A DNA stretch of 64,000 nt. It comes from Streptomyces sp. 1331.2 (GTDB taxonomy: Bacteria > Actinomycetota > Actinomycetes > Streptomycetales > Streptomycetaceae). Location of the stretch: NCBI RefSeq assembly GCF_900199205.1, contig NZ_OBMJ01000001.1, forward strand, positions 682,001 to 746,000, written 5' to 3'. Below the pieces are notes generated by a model, which worked only from the letters and a program-made list of their open reading frames with translations, made no database searches and was not told the origin of the DNA. Position numbers and translations under genes: made by a program. The stretch's first letter is position 1, and each line of letters starts with the position of its first letter. Of this stretch, positions 25,939 through 34,074 are shown one piece after another.

Positions 25939-27177
25939 TCAGCTGGGGTCGGCGGCGAGGCGGGGCTCGGGGGCGGGGGCCGACTGGGTGGCGGGCCAGC
26001 TGATGCGGGTGGCGCAGAGCGAGACGACCGCCGCGGAGGCGGCGACGGCGGCCATGCCCCAGACGAGGCTGGTGGCGCCCGCGATGAAGCCGATCACGGC
26101 GGGGCCGGCGAGCAGGCCGGTGGTGCCCATCGCGGCGACCAGGGAGAGGGCGTCGGCGCCGCGGCGGGCGGCGGCGACGTAGACGCACGGGGTGACCGCC
26201 GCCACGCCGAGGCCGACGCAGGCGAAGCCGAGCAGGGTCGGCACCACTCCGCCGACCAGCAGGGCGAGGGCGAGGCCGAGGCCGGCCAGCAGGCTGCCGG
26301 TGCGCACGATGCGGCCGTCGCCGAAGCGGGTGCGCCAGCCGTCGGCGAAGATCCGGGCGCACACCATCATCACCGAGACGACGGCGATGCCCATCGGCGC
26401 GAGCCCGGCACCCGCGTCCACCACGTCCTTGAGGTAGAGCGCCGACCAGTCGTTCATGGCGCCCTCGGTGACGGTGCCGAAGACCATCGCCAGGCCCATC
26501 CAGAGCGTCGCGACGGTCGGCAGCACGAAGCCCCGGCGCTGCTTCCGCTCCCCCGGCTTCTCGTCCCCCGGCTGCTCGTCCCCCGGCTCGGCGGCCTCCT
26601 GCGAGTCGTCGGCCAGCAGCCCCGACCGGGCTGCGAGGACCAGGGCGGCGAGCAGCACGGCGGCCAGGCCGAAGTGCACCGCGAGGGTCCCGGTGAAGGC
26701 GTTGACGCCGGAGGCCAGCAGGGCGGCCAGCAGCGAGCCGGCGCTGAAGGTGGCGTGCAGCCTGGACATGGTGGTCCGCTCGAAGCGGGCCTCCAGCGCC
26801 GCGCCCTGGGCGTTCATGGCGACGTTGAGGCAGCCGACCGCGACGCCGTCGCAGAACAGCACCAGCAGCGTGACCGGGTAGTTCGGCGCCACCGAGAGCG
26901 CGAGCAGGACGACGCCGAGCGCGAGCGCGGACAGCACCGAGAGCAGGCGGGAGCCGAACCGCCGCATCAGCACCGCCACCAGCGGGAAGGACACCGCCGC
27001 GCCGATCCCGCAGGTCATCAGCAACAGGCCGATCTGGGCCTCGCCGAGGTCGAGCCGGGCCTTGAGCGCGGGCACCCGGGAGACCCAGGTCGCGTACTGG
27101 AACCCGAGGACGAAGAACAGTGCGCCGATGGCCAGTTGGGGCCGGCGGAACTCGTCGCGAACGGGGGACATCGGCAT
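25939..27177 (-). CDS. MFS transporter, last gene of the five-gene operon
   Basis: 412 residues with about twelve hydrophobic helices and a hydrophilic mid-loop rich in Glu, Gly and Pro near residues 195-215 (EPGDEQPGDEKPGE). The MFS loop signature between helices 2 and 3 is visible as LMRRFGSRL. It resembles single-gene MFS exporters of actinomycetes. ATG 27177 shares one base with the GNAT stop (TGATG), so it is translationally coupled to the biosynthetic genes and probably exports their product. Confidence 0.88.
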   Translation of the reverse strand: MPMSPVRDEFRRPQLAIGALFFVLGFQYATWVSRVPALKARLDLGEAQIGLLLMTCGIGAAVSFPLVAVLMRRFGSRLLSVLSALALGVVLLALSVAPNYPVTLLVLFCDGVAVGCLNVAMNAQGAALEARFERTTMSRLHATFSAGSLLAALLASGVNAFTGTLAVHFGLAAVLLAALVLAARSGLLADDSQEAAEPGDEQPGDEKPGERKQRRGFVLPTVATLWMGLAMVFGTVTEGAMNDWSALYLKDVVDAGAGLAPMGIAVVSVMMVCARIFADGWRTRFGDGRIVRTGSLLAGLGLALALLVGGVVPTLLGFACVGLGVAAVTPCVYVAAARRGADALSLVAAMGTTGLLAGPAVIGFIAGATSLVWGMAAVAASAAVVSLCATRISWPATQSAPAPEPRLAADPS

Positions 27178-27794
27178 CAGCCCACTTCGGCTCTGGATCG
27201 GGGCCCGGCGGTCGGGTCGGCGGTCAAGTCGGAGGTCGGGTCGGCGGTCAGGTCAATGCTCAGGTCGGCGGCCGGGCGGCCGGGGTCCAGCGGCATCGCC
27301 ATGTAGACCGCCCGGGAGCCGTAGCTCGCAGGCAGTTCGACCTCGGGCCGGGCGCGGTAGCCCAGCGGGGTCCACAGCACGTGCGAACCGCGGACGGCGA
27401 CCAGCGAGATGGTCCGGTGGCCGGCCGCCCGGGCGGTGTCCTCCAGGTGCCGCAGCATCCGGTGGGACAGGCCCCGGCCGCGCAGTTCCTCGGAGATCAC
27501 CAGGTCGTGGGCGTGCATGTTGCCGGGCGCCGCCCCCTCCCCGGTCCCGGTCCCGCGCTCCTCGCTGCGGCTGAGGTCCGGGCAGCGGAACAGCGGGTAC
27601 GGCAGGGCGAGCAGGTAGCCGCCGAGGCGGCCCGCGTGCTCCAGGACGAAGCAGGTGTCCGGTGAGGCGCGGTGCCGGGACTGCAGCGCCTCGCGGCCCT
27701 CGGACAGGCCGCTGGCGGCGTAGGCGCGCTCCTCCAGCGCGACCACGGCGTCCCAGTCGTCCTCCCGGAGCAGTCGGATCCGGGTGTCGGTCAT
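27177..27794 (-). CDS. GNAT-family N-acetyltransferase
   Basis: 205 residues. The acetyl-CoA site is visible as DLVISEELRGRGLSHRMLRHLE (about 92-113), followed by the AAGHRTISLVAV strand and the LWTPLGYRARPE tail typical of GNATs. ATG overlaps the decarboxylase stop (ATGA). The 3' end is a short repeat coding DLTADPT twice, outside the fold. In this operon it probably acetylates or otherwise acylates the amine made by the PLP decarboxylase. Confidence 0.88.
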   Translation of the reverse strand: MTDTRIRLLREDDWDAVVALEERAYAASGLSEGREALQSRHRASPDTCFVLEHAGRLGGYLLALPYPLFRCPDLSRSEERGTGTGEGAAPGNMHAHDLVISEELRGRGLSHRMLRHLEDTARAAGHRTISLVAVRGSHVLWTPLGYRARPEVELPASYGSRAVYMAMPLDPGRPAADLSIDLTADPTSDLTADPTAGPRSRAEVG

Positions 27795-29122
27795 GCGGTG
27801 CCTCCGTCGGGGCCGTTGCTTCCATCGAGACCGGTGCCGGTTCCGGGTCCGGTTCCGGGTCCGGTGCCGCCGATGCAGCTGTAGGGCAGCGGCGCGAAGC
27901 CGTTGAACCCGCGGGTCGCGTAGGCGGTGGCGTACGCGCCGCAGGAGTGGATCCAGACCGGGTCACCGGAGCCGAGCGCGTGCGGGACCCGCACCAGGCC
28001 GCCGTCCTGGGCGTACGCGTCGTCGCTGTCGCAGGTCGGGCCGGCCACCACCGCGTTGACGAACTGGCCGCCGGGGTGGGTGGGGAACTCCAGCCGGTAC
28101 TGCAACTGGTCCATCTCGTACAGGCCGTTGAACTTGCCGCAGCTGAGGTAGAGCCAGTCCTCCCGGCCGCCGTCTAGCCGGTGGCGGGAGGTGAGCCGGG
28201 CGACGTGCGCGCGGATGGCGCCGTGGTCGGCGACCAGGTGGCGGCCGGGCTCCACCAGGAACTCCAGCGGCCCGGCGTTGACGGCGCGCAGCCGGTCCAT
28301 GCCCTCGCGGATCACCGCGAACATCTTGTCCAGCGGGGGGTCGAGCGGCCGGCCGCGCCGGTCGAGGACGCCGAGGGCGGGCAGGCCGCCGCCGAGGTTG
28401 ATCCGATCAGGGGTGATGCCACGCCAGTTGAGCGCTTCCAGCACGGCGGCCAGCGAGTCCAGGGCGGCGCCCCAGGCCTCGGCGGTCATCTGCTGCGAGC
28501 CGACGTGCACCGACAGGCCGGAGGGCACCAGCCCGGAGGTACGGGCTTCGCCGAGCACCCGCAGGGCGTCCTCGGGCGAGCAGCCGAACTTGTGGCTCAG
28601 GCCCCACAGGGCGCCGTCGCCGGTGGTCGCGATCCGGCAGAACACCCGTGAGCCGGGGGCGTGTTCGGCGATCGCCGCGACGTCCTCCAGGCTGTCGGTG
28701 GCGAAGTCGCGCACGCCCAGCCGGTGGGCCTCGGCGATGTTGCGGTCGGACTTGATGGTGTTGCCGTAGTGAATCAGCTCGGGCGGGACGCCGGTGCGCA
28801 GCGCCTGGGCGATCTCCTGCGGGCCGGCCGCGTCGAAGCCGGAGCCGAGGGCAGCCAGGTGGGCCAGCACCTCGTCGACCGGGCAGGCCTTCATGGCGAA
28901 CCGTACGGCCACGCCGGGCAGTTCGTCGCGGAGGGCGGCGTACTGGCCGCCGATGCCGTCCAGGTCGTAGATGATCCGGTCGTCGGTGGCGGCCGCGAGG
29001 GCGGCGCGCAGTGCGGTGCGGTCGTGCGGGTCGGGGTGGGGTGCGCGGCTGTGGACGGCGCTCCCGGTCGGGGAGCGGTGGGCGGGCGGTGCGCCCGGCG
29101 TCCGGTCTGTCTGGCGTATCAC
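27791..29122 (-). CDS. Fold-III PLP decarboxylase (ornithine/lysine decarboxylase-like)
   Basis: 443 residues of the alanine-racemase-fold decarboxylases. The PLP lysine is in RFAMKACP (K78); glycines for phosphate binding are NLGGGLPALG; the second active-site cysteine is in GPTCDSDD; and GAYATAYATRGFNGF is the family C-terminal block. The CDSDD motif points to ornithine/lysine (possibly arginine or diaminopimelate) rather than a racemase. It should make a diamine or polyamine precursor. The GTG start overlaps the upstream TGA (GTGA). A Gly/Thr/Pro repeat tail follows the fold. Confidence 0.88.
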   Translation of the reverse strand: MIRQTDRTPGAPPAHRSPTGSAVHSRAPHPDPHDRTALRAALAAATDDRIIYDLDGIGGQYAALRDELPGVAVRFAMKACPVDEVLAHLAALGSGFDAAGPQEIAQALRTGVPPELIHYGNTIKSDRNIAEAHRLGVRDFATDSLEDVAAIAEHAPGSRVFCRIATTGDGALWGLSHKFGCSPEDALRVLGEARTSGLVPSGLSVHVGSQQMTAEAWGAALDSLAAVLEALNWRGITPDRINLGGGLPALGVLDRRGRPLDPPLDKMFAVIREGMDRLRAVNAGPLEFLVEPGRHLVADHGAIRAHVARLTSRHRLDGGREDWLYLSCGKFNGLYEMDQLQYRLEFPTHPGGQFVNAVVAGPTCDSDDAYAQDGGLVRVPHALGSGDPVWIHSCGAYATAYATRGFNGFAPLPYSCIGGTGPGTGPGTGTGLDGSNGPDGGTA

Positions 29123-30456
29123 GTGGTGCTCCCGGCGCGGACGCGCCCCGGCAGCCGGTCGGCGGGGGTGGTCCTGCTCGCCCGCACCAGCGGGCCCCAG
29201 GCGTCGATCAGCAGGGCGAAGTCCTCGATGTCGGCCTGCGCCTCGTCGAGCAGGCGTACTCGCCGGGATGCCAGGTGGTCGGCGAACTCGGCGTACTTCC
29301 CGCCCAGTTGCCGGTAGCAGCGGTCCAGTTCGGCCAGTCGGCGGTGGTTCTCCGCGCGGTCGGTGGTAGCGCTGCGGCGGGCGGAGTCGGCGATCGCCTC
29401 GGGGCGGACGCGGTGCTGCTCGTCCAGCAGGGCTCCGCCGGCCTCCGTCATCTCGGCGTAGACGGGGTGGAGGTAGAGCATGGAGAGCAGGAACTTGGCG
29501 TAGCGCAGCTGGTAGGCGGTGAAGCCGGGGCCGGTGCGCCGTTCCGGGGTGTAGTAGTTGACGATGTGGCGGTTGTGGGTGACGCCGGGCAGGGTGGCGT
29601 CGTACACCAGGTGGTGGAGGAAGTAGTCGCTGCCGATGGTCTCGGTGGCGGGCGGCAGCGGTACGCGCTCGTACACCTCGTGGTGGAGGCCGATGTTGCA
29701 CATGTCGATGTGCCAGATGCCGGGCCGGTCGAGCACGGTGCGGTCGGTGGTGAACGGTTCGGTGCCGCCGCCGACGAAGGACTGGGCGACGAGTTCGCGC
29801 TTCTCCTGTTCGCTCGCGCCGGTGGGGGCCCAGAGGGCGACCACGTCGTGGTAGACCTCGGGGTCGAGTTCGAGGATCTCGCCGATGTCGACGGAGAGTT
29901 CGCCGACGAAGGAGGCGCCGACGAGGGCGACGGGCTTGTCCGCGTGCGCCGGGTCGAGGGTGTACTCGGTGACGCCGGCGGCCGCGTCGGCGGCTCTCCG
30001 GCCGAGGGTGGCCAGCTCGTGCTCGATCGGGAACACCGGTTCGCCGTGGAGCCATTGGTAGCGGCTGTCGGAGTCGCGGCGGTGCACCGAGGCGCAGCCG
30101 AGCGCGGCGGCGATCAGGAACGCCCGGTTGGTGCAGGCGCCGTAGGAGACGGCGTCCGGCAGCATGAGGTCCAGCAGCTTGTCGGGGCCGGCGACGCCGG
30201 AGCGGTCGATCACCTCGCGCAGGAAGGCGCGTTGGGCGTCCTCGTCGAGGTGGTGGACGTGCACGCCGTCGACGGCGGGCAGGGCGGCGACCGCCCGGGC
30301 GTGCCGGGCGCGGGTGGCGGGGTCGGCGGAGTCCAGCACCAGCAGGTGCACCCGGACGTCGAACCGGCGGACGGCGTAGGCGGCTTCGGCGCCGACGGCG
30401 GTGATGGTGTCCGCGCACTCGCGGTTGGTGGGCAGGGTCAGGCAGACGTCACGCAT
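29119..30456 (-). CDS. DUF6271-like protein, possible GT-A-fold transferase
   Basis: About 445 residues. From memory it matches proteins filed as DUF6271 (start MRDVCLTLPTNRECADTI). The N-terminal third looks like a nucleotide-sugar-transferase fold: a first strand, VHLLVLDSADPATR, then YGACTNRAFLIAAALGC leading to HRRDSDSRYQ, where DSD resembles the metal-binding DxD of GT-A glycosyltransferases. The rest includes GSDYFLHHLVYD and NYYTPERRTG. The ATG at 30456 overlaps the PhyH 3' end by 8 bp. The transfer role is inference; no activity is known to me. Confidence 0.7.
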   Translation of the reverse strand: MRDVCLTLPTNRECADTITAVGAEAAYAVRRFDVRVHLLVLDSADPATRARHARAVAALPAVDGVHVHHLDEDAQRAFLREVIDRSGVAGPDKLLDLMLPDAVSYGACTNRAFLIAAALGCASVHRRDSDSRYQWLHGEPVFPIEHELATLGRRAADAAAGVTEYTLDPAHADKPVALVGASFVGELSVDIGEILELDPEVYHDVVALWAPTGASEQEKRELVAQSFVGGGTEPFTTDRTVLDRPGIWHIDMCNIGLHHEVYERVPLPPATETIGSDYFLHHLVYDATLPGVTHNRHIVNYYTPERRTGPGFTAYQLRYAKFLLSMLYLHPVYAEMTEAGGALLDEQHRVRPEAIADSARRSATTDRAENHRRLAELDRCYRQLGGKYAEFADHLASRRVRLLDEAQADIEDFALLIDAWGPLVRASRTTPADRLPGRVRAGSTT

Positions 30457-31528
30457 GCCGGCTCCCCCGGCCGTCGGCGTCCTTCTGCTGCTCGAAGGTC
30501 CGGCCGGTCCAGGACCGCAGGCCGAGCAACTTCTCGCCGAGTTCGGTGAGTTCGGCGGTCCCGTAGCGCAGCGACTCGTGCCGGGTGGCATCGCCGACGA
30601 GCGTGCGGTTCCAGTCCGGGGTGGCGAGGGTGCGCCAGGACTCGACCCGGGAGCGCCGCAGCTGTTCGGCCTCCTCCAGGGCGGGCATCATCGACAGGTA
30701 CTGCACCGCGCGCACGCCGCGCTCGGAGGTGTTGCGTTCGACGCCGTGGGCGAGCAGGCCGTTCCAGATCAGCAGGTCGCCGGCCTTCAACTCGGGCCGT
30801 ACGACGGGGTACTCGTCCCGGTCGACGTCGGGGCGGATCGGGTCGCGGTCGGCGGGCTGGACGGCCTGCCACTGGTTGAAGCGGCGGAACAGCTCGGGAT
30901 TGCACTGGAAGCCGCCGTGGTCGGGGGCGGTGTCGTTGAGCGCGATGATGCCCTGGACGCGCTGCGGCAGCACGCCCCGGGTGGTGTCGACGTCCCAGTG
31001 CAGTTCGATGTCGAAGCCGCGGTCGGTGGGTTCGATCAGCGCGCGGTCGCGGTTGCGGACGTTGGGCGGGTTGAGGTTGAGCCGGTCGAGGGTGACCCAC
31101 AGCTCCTCGCAGTCCCAGACGTCCACGAAGGCGTCGTAGACGCGCTGCGACTGGCGGCTGTCCCAGAGGAGTTGGTGGTGGTAGGCCTCGACGAAGCCGT
31201 AGATGTGCAGGTGCCGGTCGAGTTCGTCGCGGTAGTCCCGCTCGCGGTACCAGTCCTCGGGGCGGTCGGGGGACAGGCCCTGGAAGTCCCAGGCGAAGTC
31301 GAGCAGGCGCTGTGCGGCCTCGGCGGGGATCGCCTGCGGCACCACGACGTAGCCGTGGGTCTGCCAGAACGCGTAGTCCGCTTCGGAGAGCACGCGCAGC
31401 GGGTGCTTCTTGCGGATCTCCCGCAGGGCGGTGCGGGCCAGGTAGCTCTCGGTGTCCGCGCTGAAGTAGGGGCGCTGCGAGGCGGCGCGGTGGAGATACT
31501 CCTCGGCCTGTCCGTCAGTGCTCGGCAT
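30449..31528 (-). CDS. PhyH-family Fe(II)/2OG oxygenase, first gene of the five-gene operon
   Basis: 359 residues. Metal ligands H177-x-D179 (ELHWDVD) and H261 (LLAHGVERN), with nearby arginines (SERGVRAVQY) for 2-oxoglutarate. The N-terminal FWQTHGYVVVPQAIP is the PhyH opening motif. It differs strongly from the PhyH protein of the NRPS operon, so the two are not recent duplicates. ATG preceded by GGAG at nine bases. As operon leader it probably hydroxylates an amino acid or amine, working with the decarboxylase and the DUF6271-like protein. Confidence 0.87.
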   Translation of the reverse strand: MPSTDGQAEEYLHRAASQRPYFSADTESYLARTALREIRKKHPLRVLSEADYAFWQTHGYVVVPQAIPAEAAQRLLDFAWDFQGLSPDRPEDWYRERDYRDELDRHLHIYGFVEAYHHQLLWDSRQSQRVYDAFVDVWDCEELWVTLDRLNLNPPNVRNRDRALIEPTDRGFDIELHWDVDTTRGVLPQRVQGIIALNDTAPDHGGFQCNPELFRRFNQWQAVQPADRDPIRPDVDRDEYPVVRPELKAGDLLIWNGLLAHGVERNTSERGVRAVQYLSMMPALEEAEQLRRSRVESWRTLATPDWNRTLVGDATRHESLRYGTAELTELGEKLLGLRSWTGRTFEQQKDADGRGSRHA

Positions 31529-31774
31529 GGGCAGTCACTCCATGGTTCGTAGTCGACGCGGCGCTTGATTCGGCGGGCGGCGCGGGCACGGGAGCCAATC
31601 CGCCGGGGCTCCGGCCGGGTCGGGAATTCCTCCCGCGGACCTTCGGCGGTCCGTATACGCTCCTTGTCGGCTCGGCCGCCGATCACGCCCGTGCGCCCCG
31701 ACGACTGGCCAACTCACCTGCCCGGCACGGCCGCTCACCACGTCTCAGGCCCTGCCGAACCACGCCTCCCACAC

Positions 31775-31790
31775 ATTGGACTAGACCAAC
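31775..31790. promoter_or_regulatory. DasR-box-like palindrome
   Basis: ATTGGACTAGACCAAC contains TGGACTAGACCA, one base from TGGTCTAGACCA, the core of the Streptomyces DasR (GlcNAc-responsive GntR) site. It lies just downstream of a minus-strand TTGACA, about 250 bp before the PhyH-led operon, so binding there could block that promoter. 12 of 16 bases match the consensus I remember. Confidence 0.35.
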
Positions 31791-31866
31791 TAATGGTGTC
31801 AACCCTTTCCCGCGGGTTGCCGATTGGGAAAATCGACGCAGCTCACGCCGCCTCTCGCGGTTCGCT

Positions 31867-31918
31867 TTATGTTTCGCAGGCGGACATAAGAGCGGGTATG
31901 TTTCGGAAATTGACATAA
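31867..31918. promoter_or_regulatory. Doubled operator ATGTTTCG-N6-GACATAA
   Basis: Two copies of ATGTTTCG-N6-GACATAA lie at 31867-31889 and 31896-31918, starts 29 bp apart. Each is an inverted repeat (TTATGT/ACATAA in the first, TATGT/ACATA in the second). Such AT-rich paired sites stand out in this GC-rich background and look like a dimer-of-dimers operator, serving the FUSC gene, the PhyH-led operon or both. Confidence 0.55.
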
Positions 31919-32047
31919 CCGGGAGGAGGTGAACCCCACCGGCCCCACGAACCGTTACCGCGCGCGCACCGCTGCCCGCGCGAAGCGTTGCCCGCGCGAG
32001 GCGTGTTACGCCGGGCAACCGCCCCCCGCCCGCCGTAGCTTGGGACC

Positions 32048-34003
32048 GTGCCACGCCCAGGAGCCGCCCGACTCACCCCGCCCGACTGGCTGACCGAAAG
32101 CCTGCGGCCCCGCGCCGCGCCGATCCCCTGGGCGGCAGTGGCCCGCGCCTCCGTCGCGCTCGCCGCCCCGCTCGCGGTGGGCACCGCCACCGGCCGCCCC
32201 GGCTACGGTGCGCTGGTGTCGATGGGCGCGCTGTCCGCGGTCATCGGCGACACCGCCGACGCCTACCGGATGCGAGTCTTCAACATCGCCGTCCCCCAGC
32301 TGTTCGGCGCCCTCGGGGTGCTGCTCGGCGCCCAGGTGCACGGCTCCGGCTGGACGGCCGTCGCCGTGCTGACCGTCATCGCGCTGGTCTCCGGCATGAT
32401 CTCCTCGATCGGCGCGGTCGCCTCCGTCTCCGGGCTGCTCCTGCTGCTCAACGCGGTCGTCGGGGCCGGCCTGCCGCTGCCCTCCCCCTGGTGGCTGCCG
32501 CCCGGCCTGCTGCTGCTCGGCGGCCTGGTGGTGCTCGTCCTGGCCCTGCTGGCCTGGCCGCTGCGCGTCGGCCTGCCCGAACGCGCGGTAGTCGCCGGCA
32601 CCTACCGGGCGGTCGCCGACCTCCTGGAGGCCGCCGGCACCCCCGAGTACGACGACCGGCGCCGCGAGCTCACCCAGTCGCTCAACCACTCCTACGACCT
32701 GTTGCTCGCCCGGCGGGCCCGACGGCACGGGCGCTCACCCACCCTGGTGCGGCTGCTCGCCCAGCTCAACGCGGCGATCCCGGTGGTCGAGGCGGCCGCC
32801 GCCGCGCACCTGCGGCCGCCCCAGTTCGGCCCGCTGCCCGCCGCCTACCCGGCCGCCGTCCGGGCCCTGGCCGACGCCGTCGAACAGGGCCGCACCGGGC
32901 CCGCCCCGACGCCCGAACTGCCCGTGCCCGCCGGGCCGTCCACCCGCGCCCTGGTCGAGGCGATCGGGCACGCCGGCACCGTGATCGCCGAACCGGCGCC
33001 CGACCCGTACGCCGCCGCCGACCGGCTCGGCCGGCCCGCCGCCCTGGAGGTACGGGCCCGCCGGGCGGCCCGGGCGCTGCTGCTGTCCGGCGCCTCCTGG
33101 CGGTACGGGCTGCGGCTGGCGCTGTGCATCGGCCTGGCCCAGGTGCTGGTCTCGGTGATCGCGGTGCCCCGCTCGTACTGGGTGGCGCTGACCGTGACCT
33201 TCGTGATGAAGCCGGACTTCGGCTCGGTGTTCTCCCGCGCGGTGCTGCGCGCGCTCGGCACCGCGGTCGGGCTGCTGATCGCCACCCCGGTGCTCGCCGC
33301 GGTGCCGCGCGGCTGGTGGGACGTGCCGGTGATGGCGGTGCTGGCGACGCTGATCCCCGCACTGTCCGCCAAGGGCTACGCCTTCCAGACCGCGGCCATC
33401 ACCCCGGTGATCCTGCTGCTCTCCGACCTGCTCAACCACCAGGGCTTCCACCTGGTGCTGCCCCGGCTCTACGACTCGCTGATCGGCTGCGGCATCTCGC
33501 TGCTGGCCGGCTACCTGCTGTGGCCGGAGTCCTGGCACACCCGGATCGGCGACCGCCTCGCCGAGGCCGTCCAGGACACCGCCTCGTACGTGTCGCTCGC
33601 CTTCACCACCGGGCCGGGCGCGGACGAGCCCGCCCGGGCCCGCTACCGGCGCCGGCTCTACCGAGATCTCTCGGCGGTGCGCAGCGAGTTCCAGCGGGCG
33701 CTCACCGAGCCGCCGCCGGTCGGGGCCCGGGCGGAGGCGTGGTGGCCGGTGGTGATCGCGGTCGAACGGATCGTGGACACCACCACCGCCACCCGGGTAC
33801 GGATCGAGCACGGCGCGCCCGTACCGACCGCGGCCGAGGTCGGCGCCGTGACGCGGGAGCTGGCCGACCTCGCCGAGGCGCTGCGCACCGGCCGGCCGCT
33901 GTCCGGGACGGCTCCGGGCGTGCTCGCCCCGGACTGCGCGCTGGCCCGGCTGCACCACGAGGTCCACGCGGCGCGGTCGGTGGCCGCCGCACCGGCGCCC
34001 TGA
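32048..34003 (+). CDS. FUSC-family membrane transporter
   Basis: 651 residues, organised as two halves that each carry about five or six hydrophobic helices followed by a soluble helical domain, the layout of FUSC/aromatic-acid-exporter proteins. The second membrane half includes GASWRYGLRLALCIGLA and PRSYWVALTVTFVMKPDFG, a strongly family-typical stretch. It may export aromatic acids or other organic anions. GTG start at 32048 with a weak ribosome site (TTGGGACC). It is divergent from the PhyH-led operon and might share its control region. Confidence 0.87.
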   Translation: MPRPGAARLTPPDWLTESLRPRAAPIPWAAVARASVALAAPLAVGTATGRPGYGALVSMGALSAVIGDTADAYRMRVFNIAVPQLFGALGVLLGAQVHGSGWTAVAVLTVIALVSGMISSIGAVASVSGLLLLLNAVVGAGLPLPSPWWLPPGLLLLGGLVVLVLALLAWPLRVGLPERAVVAGTYRAVADLLEAAGTPEYDDRRRELTQSLNHSYDLLLARRARRHGRSPTLVRLLAQLNAAIPVVEAAAAAHLRPPQFGPLPAAYPAAVRALADAVEQGRTGPAPTPELPVPAGPSTRALVEAIGHAGTVIAEPAPDPYAAADRLGRPAALEVRARRAARALLLSGASWRYGLRLALCIGLAQVLVSVIAVPRSYWVALTVTFVMKPDFGSVFSRAVLRALGTAVGLLIATPVLAAVPRGWWDVPVMAVLATLIPALSAKGYAFQTAAITPVILLLSDLLNHQGFHLVLPRLYDSLIGCGISLLAGYLLWPESWHTRIGDRLAEAVQDTASYVSLAFTTGPGADEPARARYRRRLYRDLSAVRSEFQRALTEPPPVGARAEAWWPVVIAVERIVDTTTATRVRIEHGAPVPTAAEVGAVTRELADLAEALRTGRPLSGTAPGVLAPDCALARLHHEVHAARSVAAAPAP

Positions 34004-34074
34004 TCCGGCCGTCCCCGACTCGGCCCGGCCCCCGGCCCCGCCCCCGCCCGGCTCGGGTCCTGGATCCGGTCAGC

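Larger units (their letters stand above)
31529..32047. other. 519-bp intergenic region between divergent units
   Basis: The longest gap in the window, clearly richer in A and T than its surroundings between 31770 and 31920. It holds a TTGACA on the minus strand (31802-31797), a DasR-box-like palindrome and a doubled operator-like repeat, listed separately. A strong GGGAGGAGG at 31921-31929 is followed by a GTG only 2 bases away, leading to a short Arg/Pro-rich frame I do not accept as a gene. Confidence 0.6.

Noticed and set aside
25695..26003. 102-codon frame across the MITE-like element
   Set aside because: Starts inside the MerR gene and runs through inverted repeats; not a gene.
31910..31915. 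TTGACA on the + strand as -35 of the FUSC gene
   Set aside because: No -10-like hexamer at a proper distance, and the bases are part of the repeated operator.
31930..32080. Short GTG frame after GGGAGGAGG in the intergenic region
   Set aside because: Spacing to GTG is only 2 bases and the translation is Arg/Pro/Cys-rich with no family resemblance; the FUSC gene starts inside it in another frame.
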